Assembly: GCF_042453785.1 (NCBI RefSeq)
Contig: NC_091671.1
Span: forward strand, 30,161,001-30,225,000
DNA: 64,000 bases
Direction of reading: 5' to 3'
Source: Malus domestica
Lineage: Eukaryota; Streptophyta; Magnoliopsida; Rosales; Rosaceae
How positions within the stretch are numbered: position 1 is the stretch's first letter; each line of letters starts with the position of its first letter. Shown here in pieces: positions 45,899 through 57,350 of this stretch. The notes beneath the pieces were generated by a model that saw only the letters and a list, made by a program, of their open reading frames with translations, was not told the origin of the DNA and made no database searches. The position numbers were made by a program, and so were the translations under genes.

Positions 45899-48800
45899 TA
45901 GACTTGGCAGTTTTTGACACGACACGGTGACACGACACGAAAACGACACGAAAATAACGGGTTTCGGGTCAACACGATAACTTATCGGGTCACTATCGGG
46001 TGACCCGTTAAGAACCCGTTAATAACGGGTTCTTAAAAGGTATACACGCGGGTAACACGTGGGTAACCCGTTTCGACCCGTTAAGAAAAAAATTATTTTA
46101 ATAATTTTAAAGTTTAATTACTAAAAGATTTATTATAAAATACAATATTCATATTAATATATACAATATATTATATATTAAATATATATTTTTGTATTAT
46201 TGTTCTATATAAATTATAAAAAAATAAAGAAAAGTTTTAGTCATTATTTATTTTTATTATGAGAGTTCCTTATTATCATTACTAGGATAAATTTTACATG
46301 ACATATTCTTGTCCAAAATTAAAATATACTAGTATAGTATTTGTATATGCAAGAACTAAGAATACATACATACAAGTATGAAAAATGTGAAAGAATATAT
46401 AAACACCCGTGATTTATCATTATTCCTCCACGAATAGATAATTGTTACACTTATATTATCGTTTAGATTCTTAAAATCCTTCAAACCCTCATGAATAATG
46501 TTTTTTATTTGAGGGAAAAATTAATAAAATTAATAATAATTATTGTAGAAGTGTAAAAATTGTAAAAATATATATATACAATCACTCATATATAAAAAAT
46601 GTAAATACTTTAAATTAAAGATCAAATTTATTCATTACATTCTTATAGGGTCGAGCAGTGTATATATACAAAATCATCAAAATCGGAGCTAAAATAACCG
46701 TTAAATTGTGATTTTTCGTTTATAACCGTCGAAAATTTTTGTTCCGTTACATAATCTCTGAATGTTTGTTTTTTACGATTTTTTACGTTTGCAATCTCGG
46801 GATGTGTACAAGTAAGTTTGACGGTTGGATCGTTGAAAAAAGTTTCGTAGAATGCATATTGCATCAAAACGGTATATTAAACAAACACTTAGAGTTAATA
46901 TTATACTTCTATTAAGTATAAAATAAGTTTTTGTGGTATCCACTAGTGTAAATATTTTAAATTAAAGATCAAATTTATTTATTACATTCTTATAGGGTCG
47001 AGGAGTGTATTTGTAAAAAATCATCAAAATCGGAGCTAAAATAACCGTTAAATTGTGATTTTTCGTTTATAACCGTTGATAACTTTGGTTCCGTAACGTG
47101 ATCTCTGAATGTTTGTTTTTTACGATTTTTTACGTATGCAATCTTGGAATGTGTACAAATAAGTTTGACGGTTGGATAGTTAAAAAAAGTTTCGTAGAAT
47201 GCATATTGTGTCAAAATAGTAGATTAAACAAACACTTAAAGTTAATATTATACTTCTATTAAGTATTAAAAAAAGATTTGTGGTATCCACTAGTGTAAAT
47301 ACTTTAAATTAAAGATCAAATTTATTCATTACATTCTTATATGGTCGAGGAGTGTATCTGTAAAAAATCATTAAAATTGGAGCTAAAATAACCGTTAAAT
47401 TGTGATTTTTCGTTTATAACCGTCGAAAACTTTTGTTCCGTTACGTAATCTCTGAATGTTTGTTTTTTACGATTTTTTACGTATGCGATCTCGGAATGTG
47501 TACAAATAAGTTTGACAGTTGGATCGTTGAAAAAAGTTTCGTAGAATGTATATTGCGTCAAAACAGTAGATTAAACAAACACTTAAGAGTTAATATTATA
47601 CTAGTGTCAATACTTTAAATTAAAGATCAAATTTATTCATTACATTCTTATAGAGTCGAGGAGTGTATCTGTAAAAAATCATCAAAATCGGAGCTAAAAT
47701 AACCGTTAAATTGTGATTTTTCGTTTATAACCGTCGATAACTTTTGTTCCGTTACGTAATCTCTTAATCTTTATTTTTTTATGATTTTTTACGTATGCAA
47801 TCTCGGAATGTGTACAAATAATTTTGATGGTTGGATCGTTGAAAAAAGTTTCGTAGAATGCATTTTGCGTCAAAACGGTAGATTAAACAAACACTTAGAG
47901 TTAATATTATACTTCTATTAAGTATAAAATAAGTTTTTGTGGTATCCACTAGTGTAAATACTTTAAATTAAAGATCAAATTTATTCATTACATTCTTATA
48001 GGGTCGAGGAATGTATATGTAAAAAATCATCAAAATCAGAGCTAAAAGAACCGTTAAATTGTGATTTTTTGTTTATAACCGTCGATAACTTTTGTTCCAT
48101 TACGTAATCTTTGAATGTTTGTTTTTTTACGATTTTTTACGTATGAAATCTTGGAATGTGTACAAATATGTTTGATGGTTGGATCGTTAAAAAACGTTTC
48201 GTAGAATGCATATTGCGTCAAAATAGTAGATTAAACAAACACTTAGAGTTAATATTATACTTCTATTAAGTATAAAATAAGTTTTTGTGGTATCCACTAG
48301 TGTAAATACTTTAAATTAAAGATCAAATTTATTCATTACATTCTTATAGGGTCAAGGAGTGTATCTGTAAAAAATCATCAAAATCGGAGCTAAAAGAACC
48401 GTTAAATTGTGATTTTTTGTTTATAACCGTCAATAACTTTTGTTCCATTACGTAATCTCTGAATGTTTGTTTTTTACGATTTTTTACGTATGAAATCTTG
48501 GAATGTGTACAAATATGTTTGACGGTTGGATCGTTAAAAAAAGTTTCGTAGAATGCATATTGCGTCAAAACAGTATATTAAACAAACACTTAGAGTTAAT
48601 ATTATACTTCTATTAAGTATAAAATAAGTTTTGTGGTATCTACTAGTGTAAATACTTTAAATTAAAGATCAAATTTATTCATTACATTCTTATAGGGTCG
48701 AGGAGTGTATCTGTAAAAAATCATCAAAATCGGAGCTAAAATAACTGTTAAATTGTGATTTTTCGTTTATAACCGTCGAAAACTTTTGTTCCGTTACGTA

Positions 48801-49929
48801 ATCTATAAATGTTTGTTTTTTACGATTTTTTATGTATGCGATCTCGGACTGTGTACAAATAAGTTTGACGGTTGGATCGTTGAAAAAAGTTTCGTAGAAT
48901 GCATATTGCGTCAAAACAGTAGATTAAACAAACACTTAGAGTTAATATTATACTAGTGTCAATACTTTAAATTAAAGATCAAATTTATTCATTACATTCT
49001 TATAGAGTCGAGGAGTGTATCTGTAAAAAATCATCAAAATCGGAGCTAAAATAACCGTTAAATTGTGATTTTTCGTTTATAACCGTCGATAACTTTTGTT
49101 CCGTTACGTAATCTATAAATGTTTGTTTTTTACGATTTTTTATGTATGCGATCTCGGACTGTGTACAAATAAGTTTGACGGTTGGATCGTTGAAAAAAGT
49201 TTCGTAGAATGCATATTGCGTCAAAACAGTAGATTAAACAAACACTTAGAGTTAATATTATACTTCTATTAAGTATAAAATAAGTTTTTGTGGTATCTAC
49301 TAGTGTAAATACTTTAAATTAAAGATCAAATTTATTCATTACATTCTTATAGGGTCGAGTAGTGTATCTGTAAAAAAATCATCAAAATCAGAGCAAAAAT
49401 AACCGTTAAATTGTGATTTTTTGTTTATAACCGTCGATAACTTTTGTTCCGTTACGTAATCTCTGAATGTTTGTTTTTTTTACAATTTTTTACGTATGCA
49501 ATCTTGGAATGTGTACAAATAAGTTTGACGGTTGGATCGTTGAAAAAAGCTTATCATTACGAGTGTTTATATATATTTTTTATATTTTTTTACACTTCTA
49601 CATTAATTAAAAAACTATTAAAGACTTTAGGTAAGCGAAAATATACTTAAAACAAAATTACGTTTTTATGTTTTGGATGTGATAATATGGAATGTATATA
49701 CTTATTTAGTATTATGTTTTTCATTTGATTATTTATTGGTTTAAAATATATTTTCCTTAACGGGTAACGGGTCGGGTCATATTACCTGTTAATATTATCG
49801 GGTCGATTTCGAGTCGGGTCATTTTACCCGTTTATTTTAACGGGTGTTACACGACACGACCCGTTAAGATATCGGGTATGACACGAAAACGACACGAACA
49901 CGGAAAACACGACACGAATGCCAAGTCTA
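45899..49929. mobile_element. Non-autonomous hAT element (hAT-2) carrying a large tandem array
   Basis: A 4031-bp element with inverted ends TAGACTTGGCA (left) and reversed TAGACTTGGCA (right). It is flanked by the 8-bp duplication CCCATGTC (45891-45898 and 49930-49937). Subterminal zones (45,905-46,080 and 49,755-49,920) are packed with CGGGTC/GACCCG and ACACGACACGA words, as in other plant hATs. The centre is a nine-copy ~347-bp array with no transposase. It inserted in the copia 3 leader. Its ends differ from hAT-1, so it is another family. Confidence 0.88.
46600..49560. repeat. Nine-copy ~347-bp tandem array in hAT-2
   Basis: Units start near 46,643, 46,990, 47,337, 47,647, 47,995, 48,344, 48,690, 49,000 and 49,347. 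Spacings are about 347, 347, 310, 348, 349, 346, 310 and 347. The two 310-bp steps share the same deletion, so four units (1353 bp) were duplicated as a block. Seven of the units keep a 74-codon minus-strand open frame. Confidence 0.88.
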
Positions 49930-49937
49930 CCCATGTC

Positions 49938-50325
49938 TCCCCATGAGCTCCATGAGCCACCTGTGGGCTTTGCCTATGTTTTTAGGCCCCGAAGACTACA
50001 TAAATTAATTCAATTATCATTATACAATATTTTTGCATACAATATTTGTTGCATATTTGTTTGCATATATATTTGTGTTTGCCTGCAGGAATATATGAAC
50101 CTGAAGTTCATAATTACTTTGAAACCCGAAGTTTCTTATAAACATGCCTTGTTTGAAAACCTGAAGTTTTCACTTAAACATATCACCCATGAAACCCGAA
50201 GTTTTTCATACGAAATTAAACCAATACATGTCTATTAGAACCTGTATGTTCTACTCTTATGTGAATGAATTGATTTTTCTCCGTTACACTAACCACATCT
50301 TGTCCATCTATTTTGTGATAGGAAC
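49938..50325 (+). other. Copia 3 leader, second part
   Basis: Non-coding DNA between hAT-2 and gag. It contains short repeated words 'gaaacccgaagttt' and 'aacctgaagtt' (50,095-50,200), perhaps RNA structure in the leader. Confidence 0.5.
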
Positions 50326-51308
50326 ATGTCGAATTTGAACAAACTCGACTTCACCGCTTTGGAGGTCTCTGGAAGGAACTACCTCAATTGGGTTCAAGAT
50401 GTGAAGCTCCACCTCACTGCAAAGAACTTGCGTCTTGCTATTGAAGAAGCAACAGATAAACCTGTTGGCGAAGCTGAAAAAGCCACTGCTATGATCTTCA
50501 TCCGAAGACATATTCATGACACTCTGCAAACTGAGTACCTTGCTGAAGAGGATCCACGTGCATTATGGGTCGCTTTGGCTGATCGTTTCGATCACCAAAA
50601 GGACATATTCTTGCCTGAAGCAAGACACGACTGGCAGCACTTGCGCTTCCAAGACTTTAAGTATGTGAATGAATATAATTCTGAAGTTTGTCGAATCCGA
50701 TCACTTCTCAAGTTTTGCAATGAAACTTTGACTGAAAAAAGATCTCCTGGAGAAGACCTACTCGACCTTCTCTGCTTCTAATATTGTCCTGCAGCAATAA
50801 TATAGAGCTCAGAAGTTCACTAAGTTCTCGGATTTGATCTCTGTTTTACTTCTTGCTGAAAAGCAGAACCAGCTGTTGATGAAGAATCATCAAGCTCGAC
50901 CTACTGGGGCTACTGCTGTGCCTGAAGCACATTATAGCACTCATCAGCACCCAAAAACGCCAAAAGAGGCGTGGTAAGGGCGGCCAGAAGCCATCCCACC
51001 AAGGTTAACAGAGCCAAGGCTCATCCAAGGGAGGAAACAAAGCCCCGAAGCGCCCAAACATCGCTCCCAAGGCCCCGAACTTCAAGAATAAGGGCAAAGC
51101 ACCTGCCACAATGAATGACGATATGTGCTATCGTTGTGGTTCAAATGACCATTGGTCCCGTATTTGCCGTGCTCCCAAGAAGGTTGTAGATGAATATCAT
51201 TCTCGTCGTACGAAGTTTGAATCAAACTTCATGCAAGTGGACGAACCGGAGACTACAAAGATGGAGGTTTCTGACTTTCAAGAGGATACCACTCCTATGG
51301 AAGATTAG
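50326..51308 (+). pseudogene. gag of copia 3
   Basis: Starts MSNLNKLDFTALEVSG and shows the copia gag core (NYLNWVQDVKLHLTAKNL; LWVALADRFDHQKDIFLP; RHDWQHLRFQDFKYVNEY). A one-base gain in the A run at about 50,734-50,740 shifts the frame, so the first stretch ends at 50781. The rest continues in another frame with TAA at 50798-50800. The nucleocapsid is seen at 51111-51308 (CYRCGSNDHWSRIC) and ends with TAG at 51306-51308. Confidence 0.85.
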
Positions 51309-51554
51309 AATCTTAGACATAGACTTAGTTTTCAGTTAAAAAAAGACAATTGGGGCCGAATTCCACCTTGTGGCCGAACCCCAACTTGTTTTTTGGTTGA
51401 TTTTGAACAATTTTCCTTTATGTTTTGGATTATTAGTTGGCGATTTATTTTGGATATTAAGTTTTTTGAATAAATGAAATTATTTTTGAATTGATACTTG
51501 TTTTTATAAACTCTTATGCATGTGACCGATTCAAATTAATTTTTCATTCTAGGT
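51309..51554 (+). other. Intron-like spacer between copia 3 gag and pol
   Basis: The 246-bp AT- and T-rich spacer has stops in the pol frame. It ends with a pyrimidine tract and 'cattctag' directly before the pol start (GTATGACTAGTGGG). This looks like a splice acceptor, so pol may be made from a spliced RNA; no donor is certain. Confidence 0.4.
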
Positions 51555-53264
51555 ATGACTAGTGGGAAAGTTAGTTGTCTGGCAGATAGTGCAACCACGC
51601 ATACTGTTTTGCGTGAACGCATCTATTTCACTAACTTCATACCTAAGAATGCACCTCTGACAACCCTCTCAGGCCCATCCAACCTGATCGAAGGATACGG
51701 TAAGGCACGTATAATGTTGTCCAATGGTACAATCTTGACCATTGCTGAGGCACTCTATTCTCCACGTTCCGGAAGAACGTTACTAAGTTTCAAGGACATT
51801 AGAGATAACCATTACCACGCTGAAACCCACGTAGAAAACGGAGTTGAATTTCTATGCGTAACTTCCTACAAATATGGCCAGAAGCGTATTCTAGAGAAGA
51901 TGGAGCGTAACCCGAGTGGTCTGTATACTACGACCATACGCCCCATAGAATGCCACTATGTGGCTGGCCCTACCACAGGGACCGCACACGAAATTACACT
52001 TTGGCATGATCATTTGGGACATCCTGGACGAATAGCGATGCGCCGTATCCTCAAAACTTCACACGAGCATCCACTAACCCGAAACTTAGGTTCGATCCAT
52101 GAAATTGCATGTCAAACATGTTCTATGGGAAAACTTATTACTAAGCCTTCTTATGACAAGATTCGTTCGAATCCTCCCATTTTTCTACAACGGATTCAGG
52201 GGGACATTTGTGGACCGATTCAACCTCCCTGCGGACCATTTAGATATTTTATGGTTTTGGTTGACGCTTCTACACGTTGGTCACACGTGTGCTTATTGTC
52301 CACAAGGAATGCTGCATTCTCCAAACTGTTGGCTCAGGTTATCAAGCTCAGGGCTCACCACCCTGATTATCCGATCAAATATATTCGATTGGATAATGCT
52401 GGAGAATTCACATCTAAAACTTTTGATGACTATTGCATGTCGGTTAGGGTTGAAGTTGAACATCTTGTACCCCATGTTCACACCCAGAACGGCTTGGCAG
52501 AGGCTTTCATTAAGCGTTTACAAATGATTGCTCGATCGTTGGTCATACGTACCAAGCTCTTGATCGCTGCGTGGGGCCATGCAATATTGCACGCAGCAAA
52601 GTTGGTCCGCCTGAGGCCTGTTGCGACACAACCATTTAGTGCCCTTCAGTTGGTCACCGGATGCGAACCCGACATATCGCATCTGCGCGTTTTTTGTTGT
52701 GCGGTCTATGTGGCGATCTCGCCGCCCTTACGTACAAAAATGGGGCCTCAGCAAAGGATGGGAATCTATGTCGGATATGATTCTCCTTCGATTATTCGTT
52801 ACTTAGAACCTTTGACAGGCGATTTGTTTACCGCTCGTTTCGCGGATTGTCACTTCTATGAGACAGTCTTCCCGTCGTTAGGGGGAGATAAGAACGTCAA
52901 CGTTCCTAATGAACGACGTGAATTATCGTGGACGACTCCCACTTTGTCTTATTTAGATCCCCGCACCGCTCAATCTGAAGTTGAAATGCAACGCATATTA
53001 GATCTCCAGAGCATAGCTCAGAGCATGCCAGATGCTTTCACCGATCTAGCGCGCGTGACAAGATCACATATTCCAGCTGCGAATACGCCTGCAAAGATAG
53101 ATGTACCAAATGTACGATGGACTACCCTCCTAGAAGCCCGGGACGCCAATTCTGGTGATCCACGTACATTATCGGCTAGCCAATCCTCTGCCCCTACACA
53201 AAAGCGTGGCAGACCCCTTGGTTCAAAGGATTCATACCCCCGGAATAGGAAAACCATGGCATAA
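51555..53264 (+). pseudogene. Protease and integrase of copia 3
   Basis: A 569-codon open stretch. The protease site reads CLADSATTHTV, a D-S-A in place of D-S-G. Then PRSGRTLLSFKDIRDN, an integrase zinc region (WHDHLGHPGRIAMRR...CQTCSMGKL) and a catalytic triad in QGDICGP, IRLDNAGEFTS and NGLAEAFIKRL. The end is a TAA at 53262-53264 after KTMA; the RT continues in the same frame. A DSA site may be normal in this clade. Confidence 0.88.
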
Positions 53265-53282
53265 GGTCCTGAAGAGCCTACC

Positions 53283-55139
53283 GTGAATCCGATTATCGCT
53301 TACTCATTTTACCCAACTCATGAGGAAATTCTAGATTATGGAAGCGTCCTTGAAGAGACGAATCCTCCTTCCGAGAATCATGAGATTTCGGTCTATTATG
53401 CTAGCTTAGATGATGTGTGGCGTAGAAATGAGATGATTGTCGACGATGCATTAGCATTTGCAGTAGCTACTGAGATCATGTTGAGCGATGACATTGAACC
53501 GCGTTCCGTTGATGAATGTCGACGTAGAGCTGATTGGTCAAACTGGAAACAAGCAATCCAAGTCGAACTTGATTCACTTGCGAAACATAAGGTGTTTGGA
53601 CCTGTAGTTCCTACTCCTCCACATGTGAAGCCCGTTGGCTACAAGTGGGTTTTCGTTCGGAAGCGTAATGAGAAGAACGAAATTGTGCATTACAAAGCTC
53701 ATCTTGTAGCACAAGGTTTCTCACAACGCCCCGGGATTGACTATGACGAAACTTACTCACCCGTTATGGATGTGATTACTTTTCGATACCTCATCAGTTT
53801 GGTAGTTTCCGAAAAACTGGATATGCAGCTGATGGACGTAGTAACCGCGTATCTCTATGGGGATCTTGATACGAAAATTTATATAAAAGTTCCCGAAAGA
53901 CTTACATTGACTGGTTCAAATATTTCCAAACCCCGAAACACGCTCTCAATTCGGCTGAGGCGTTCACTATACGGTTTGAAACAATCTGGAAGAATGTGAT
54001 ATAACCGTCTGAGTGAGTATTTGACTAGTCAGGGATATGTGAACAACGAACTATGCCCTTGTGTGTTCATTAAGAGGTCACATTCCGAATTTGCGATTGT
54101 TGTAGTATATGTCGATGACATGAATCTCATCGGAACTCCTGAAGAGCTCGCGAGAACTGCTTCGCACCTGAAGTCGGAATTTGAGATGAAAGATCTAGGT
54201 AAGACTCGATACTGTCTCGGTCTTGAGATAGAGCATTGTTCGGATGGAATCTTAGTACATTAATCGAACTACACCCAGAAAGTGCTACGCCGTTTTAATG
54301 AGGATAAAGCGAAGTCTTCGAGTACTCCTATGGTCGTTCGTACGCTAGATGCAAAGCGAGATCCCTTCCGTCCGAATGAGGATGATGAAGAGATTATGGA
54401 ACCTGAAGTTCCTTATCTAAGTGCGATAGGCGCTTTATTGTACTTAGCTCAATGCACTAAACCCGACATCTCCTTCGCTGTTAATCTTTTGGCAAGATAC
54501 AGCAATACACCAACACGCATACATTGGACTGGCGTGAAAGACATCTTCCGTTACCTTAAGGGTACTACGGATTTGGGCTTATTCTATCCCTACGAATCCT
54601 CGAGTGATGCCGCACCCTATGCTCATCGAGTTGATTCTCGCCTTGTTGGTTATGCCGACGCTGGATATTTATCTGATCCGTACAAGGCGTGTTCTCAAAT
54701 GGGTTATGTCTTTACCGTTGGAGGCACCACAATATCTTGGAGGTTAACTAAACAGACCTTAGTTGCCACTTCGTCTAACCATGCTGAAATTCTCGCCTTA
54801 CATGAAGCAACTCGGGAATGCTTTTGGTTGAGAGCAGTAATGGGCCATATTCGAAGCTCCTGTGATCTTCATCCCGCCGTTAATGCCCTGACGACGATTT
54901 TTGAAGACAACGCAGCTTGCATCGAACAGCTCAAGAAAGGTTACATCAAAGGAGACAACACCAAGCATATTGCGCCGAAGTTCTTCTTTACACATCAACA
55001 TCAAGAGCATCAGAAGATTGAAGTCACGCAAATCCGATCACAAGACAATTTGGCCGACCTCTTCACCAAATCACTACCGAATGCGACGTTTCAGAAGTTT
55101 GTTCATGGAATTGGTATGCGTAAACTTTCTGAGTTGTAA
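53283..55139 (+). pseudogene. Reverse transcriptase and RNase H of copia 3
   Basis: One frame with two stops: TGA 53997-53999 after LKQSGRM and TAA 54261-54263 after GILVH. RT motifs are YKWVFVRKRNEKNE, HLVAQGFSQRPGIDYDET, MDVVTAYLYGDLD and the catalytic VVYVDDMNLIG. RNase H shows VGYADAGYLSDPY, LVATSSNHAEILALHEA and the tail DNLADLFTKSLP. The natural stop is TAA at 55137-55139. Confidence 0.9.
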
Positions 55140-55547
55140 CTTTGCTATTTCTCTTTGGAATTATGTCAAACTCAGGGGGAGTATCTTCTGAATACTTGCT
55201 TGATCTTAATGTACTCTTTTTCCCTACGATTAGGAGCATTTTTCCCACTGGGTTTTTGCTACCTAACTAGGTTTTAACAAGGAATCCACCTTGGGCTGGT
55301 CATATCCCTGATGACGTCCTGTAGACGTTTCTTTTGACTTTGCATTTCTCACGCATTTTTCCTTAGACTATGGATTTTGTCCATACTCGGGTTTTTGCCA
55401 TAGCCTTAGGGTTTTTTAGTGAGACTTACTACTTATGCAAGTTCCTACCTTATTGAGAATAAGCGTTGTTCTTTGGAATCAATGCCGACGAGTCGACTTC
55501 CTCAACTTCTGCATGATGCTGAATCTACCTTAAGTATTTGCACACTC

Positions 55548-55556
55548 AAGAGGGAG
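55548..55556 (+). other. Polypurine tract of copia 3
   Basis: AAGAGGGAG directly before the right LTR. A second purine run (CAGGGGGAG) lies at about 55,173-55,181, just after the coding end. Confidence 0.75.
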
Positions 55557-55813
55557 TGTTGTAAACATTCCTAGAATAAGTGTGATTGTGTAAATCCTAG
55601 ATTAGATTTGATTCTAGTTATCCTTTCCTATTACAACTTGTATTATTTGGAGAAGAATGAATATCTTCTCTCCCTTTACTACTATAAATAAAGGCACAAT
55701 GTAGGAGGGATAACAACATATACATTCCCCTACAATTCTACAAACACACATCTCTCTCCTCTCTCTCTGCCGCCGGCCCTAGTCTCTCTGTCAAATAAAA
55801 ATATACTACAACA
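55557..55813 (+). repeat. 3' LTR of copia 3
   Basis: A 257-bp intact LTR with TATAAATA at 55683-55690; it differs from the left LTR at only a few positions that I can see. Confidence 0.92.
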
Positions 55814-56007
55814 TAATCTATATAGTATTACTCTTTATTAGAATGTATTTTAACTCACCACCTTCAAGTGGTGATGGTTTTCACCATCCTAATTATTGCT
55901 ATTGAAAAAGTTTAAATTTTAATATTTATGTTTATCTATTACACAAATTTCAAGATTTAAATTTATTTAACAGTGACAAATAAGGTGAGAATCATTACTA
56001 TCATTTA

Positions 56008-56457
56008 GATCATCTCTAAAGGAGATGCTAAATTTTGAACATAAAGTTAGTCTATGTGGTATTTTGATATCTTTTAAGTTTTACTCTTCACTCGATATGT
56101 CAAATTAAATTATTATTTTATTTATTATAACATAAGTGGTTAAATGAATAAAAAAAATTAATAAATGACATTTAATTCATTATTAAATTGCCACCAGGAG
56201 GAGAGATAGGATCTAAACAAATGCACGGTCAACATTCAACATTAATTATAGTAATGATTAAATTAATAAAAGACATTTAATAATTAACTAAAAATATTTG
56301 AAGATGCTGTCAAATTTGCCAGCAACCTCTTTGCTATCAATCCATGTTAGCGCCATGTCGGATTTGACATTTCGATTAGAGAATATTAGTTTGGTCTTGT
56401 ATTACTGTTATAGTTTATGTATACATTTTGACATCTCTTTTGAAGATACTCTTAAAG
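56008..56457. mobile_element. Probable MITE right of copia 3
   Basis: The left end tcatctctaaaggagatgc and, reversed, right end catctttaagagtatcttc form weak inverted termini of the 'gagcatctc' type. It lies in the fourth intron of paralog B. Confidence 0.4.
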
Positions 56458-57350
56458 ATGGTGAGCAAAAATAATTTAGGTGGACACTATGTCTGCCACG
56501 TGCATTTTTTAACAATAAATTTTCTTTTAACAATCCAACAATAGTCAAGAATCTCTTAAAATATTAATTTTATTAAAAATTTTGTGTGCCCCTATTTATT
56601 TCCCAAATCAGAACCCATAGCTGTTTCATGCCATCATCCTTTTCGGCTTATTCGACATGACTCATTTTATCGCAATTAGAGTAATCATCCTTCAATTTTT
56701 TGAAATGACTCATGTTAATGAAGTTTTAATAGAGTTGATAAAAAAATTTATAATTATACGTTTTAATGAGTTAAAGAAATAAATATCCTTAAATTTTAAA
56801 TTGAGAGACTGTAATTGAGTTAAAAGGTAAAAAAGCAATGCATCCATTTTCTAAAAAAAAAGAACTGAATTGAAGTTGGTATAATTTGTGCAGGCTACTT
56901 CATCAGAGTGGATCATGTTATTGACTAGCCTTGTCATCGAGATTCTGTCTGCTGTTTTTGATCAGGCTTCCTCCCCACGTAAGCCTCACTATGCACTAAT
57001 TAATTGGCATGCTATTGGCAATCGTGGCTGTGCTTGTTTGCATCTGGGAGCTCGTTCACAATGGTAAAAAGGAAAGAATTGTATTGAGGAGGAGGGGAAT
57101 ACTATGGTGTTTTTACTATCCACCTCCAAACAACACGCTTTTTGGTACATTCGCTGAAATTACTGGATTATGCCTTGCCACTGCTCAATGCATTTGCTCG
57201 GCAGTGCAGTATCATTTCATCCGTCGTCATGCTACTAATCCTATGAAACTGTCCCCTTTGGCTGCCGTATTCTTTTTGGGTTTGGTTGTTTCAAAATTAG
57301 TTCAGAATCAGCGGTTCACCGTTGATGACACGCTTCAGAATGGTACTTGA

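Larger units (their letters stand above)
41019..55813 (+). mobile_element. Ty1/copia retrotransposon (copia 3) carrying two hAT insertions
   Basis: The plus-strand element spans 14.8 kb, about 7.1 kb without the hATs. The LTR begins TGTTGTAAACATTCC and ends TACTACAACA. The left LTR (41019-44902) is split by hAT-1; the right LTR is 55557-55813 (257 bp). Flanks are TAATT and TAATC, a 5-bp duplication with one change. Gag, protease, integrase, RT and RNase H are in order at 50326-55139. A leader of more than 1 kb precedes gag and a ~417-bp tail precedes the 3' LTR. I did not find a standard iMet primer site. Clade not assigned. Confidence 0.9.
39957..57350 (+). pseudogene. Paralog B of gene A, split by a retrotransposon nest
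   Basis: Exon remnants: 39957-40070 (MKTETMEGYLKDSN..., intact), 40224-40332 (only the tail of old exon 3), 40476-40571 (intact) and 56894-57350. Old exon 2 and the zinc ribbon are deleted; joining exon 1 to the remaining piece gives a stop after two codons. The last exon carries a 4-bp gain near 56,998-57,003, which shifts the frame before the membrane helices. The remaining 113 codons (from 57009) still match gene A closely. The 14.8-kb copia nest sits in the fourth intron. It is a pseudogene unless a shorter protein is made. Confidence 0.82.

Noticed and set aside
46600-49560. Regular array suggesting a CRISPR-like or satellite centromere locus
   Set aside because: Units are ~347 bp with no spacers, and the array is enclosed by hAT ends and an 8-bp duplication. 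It is a transposon-borne tandem repeat.
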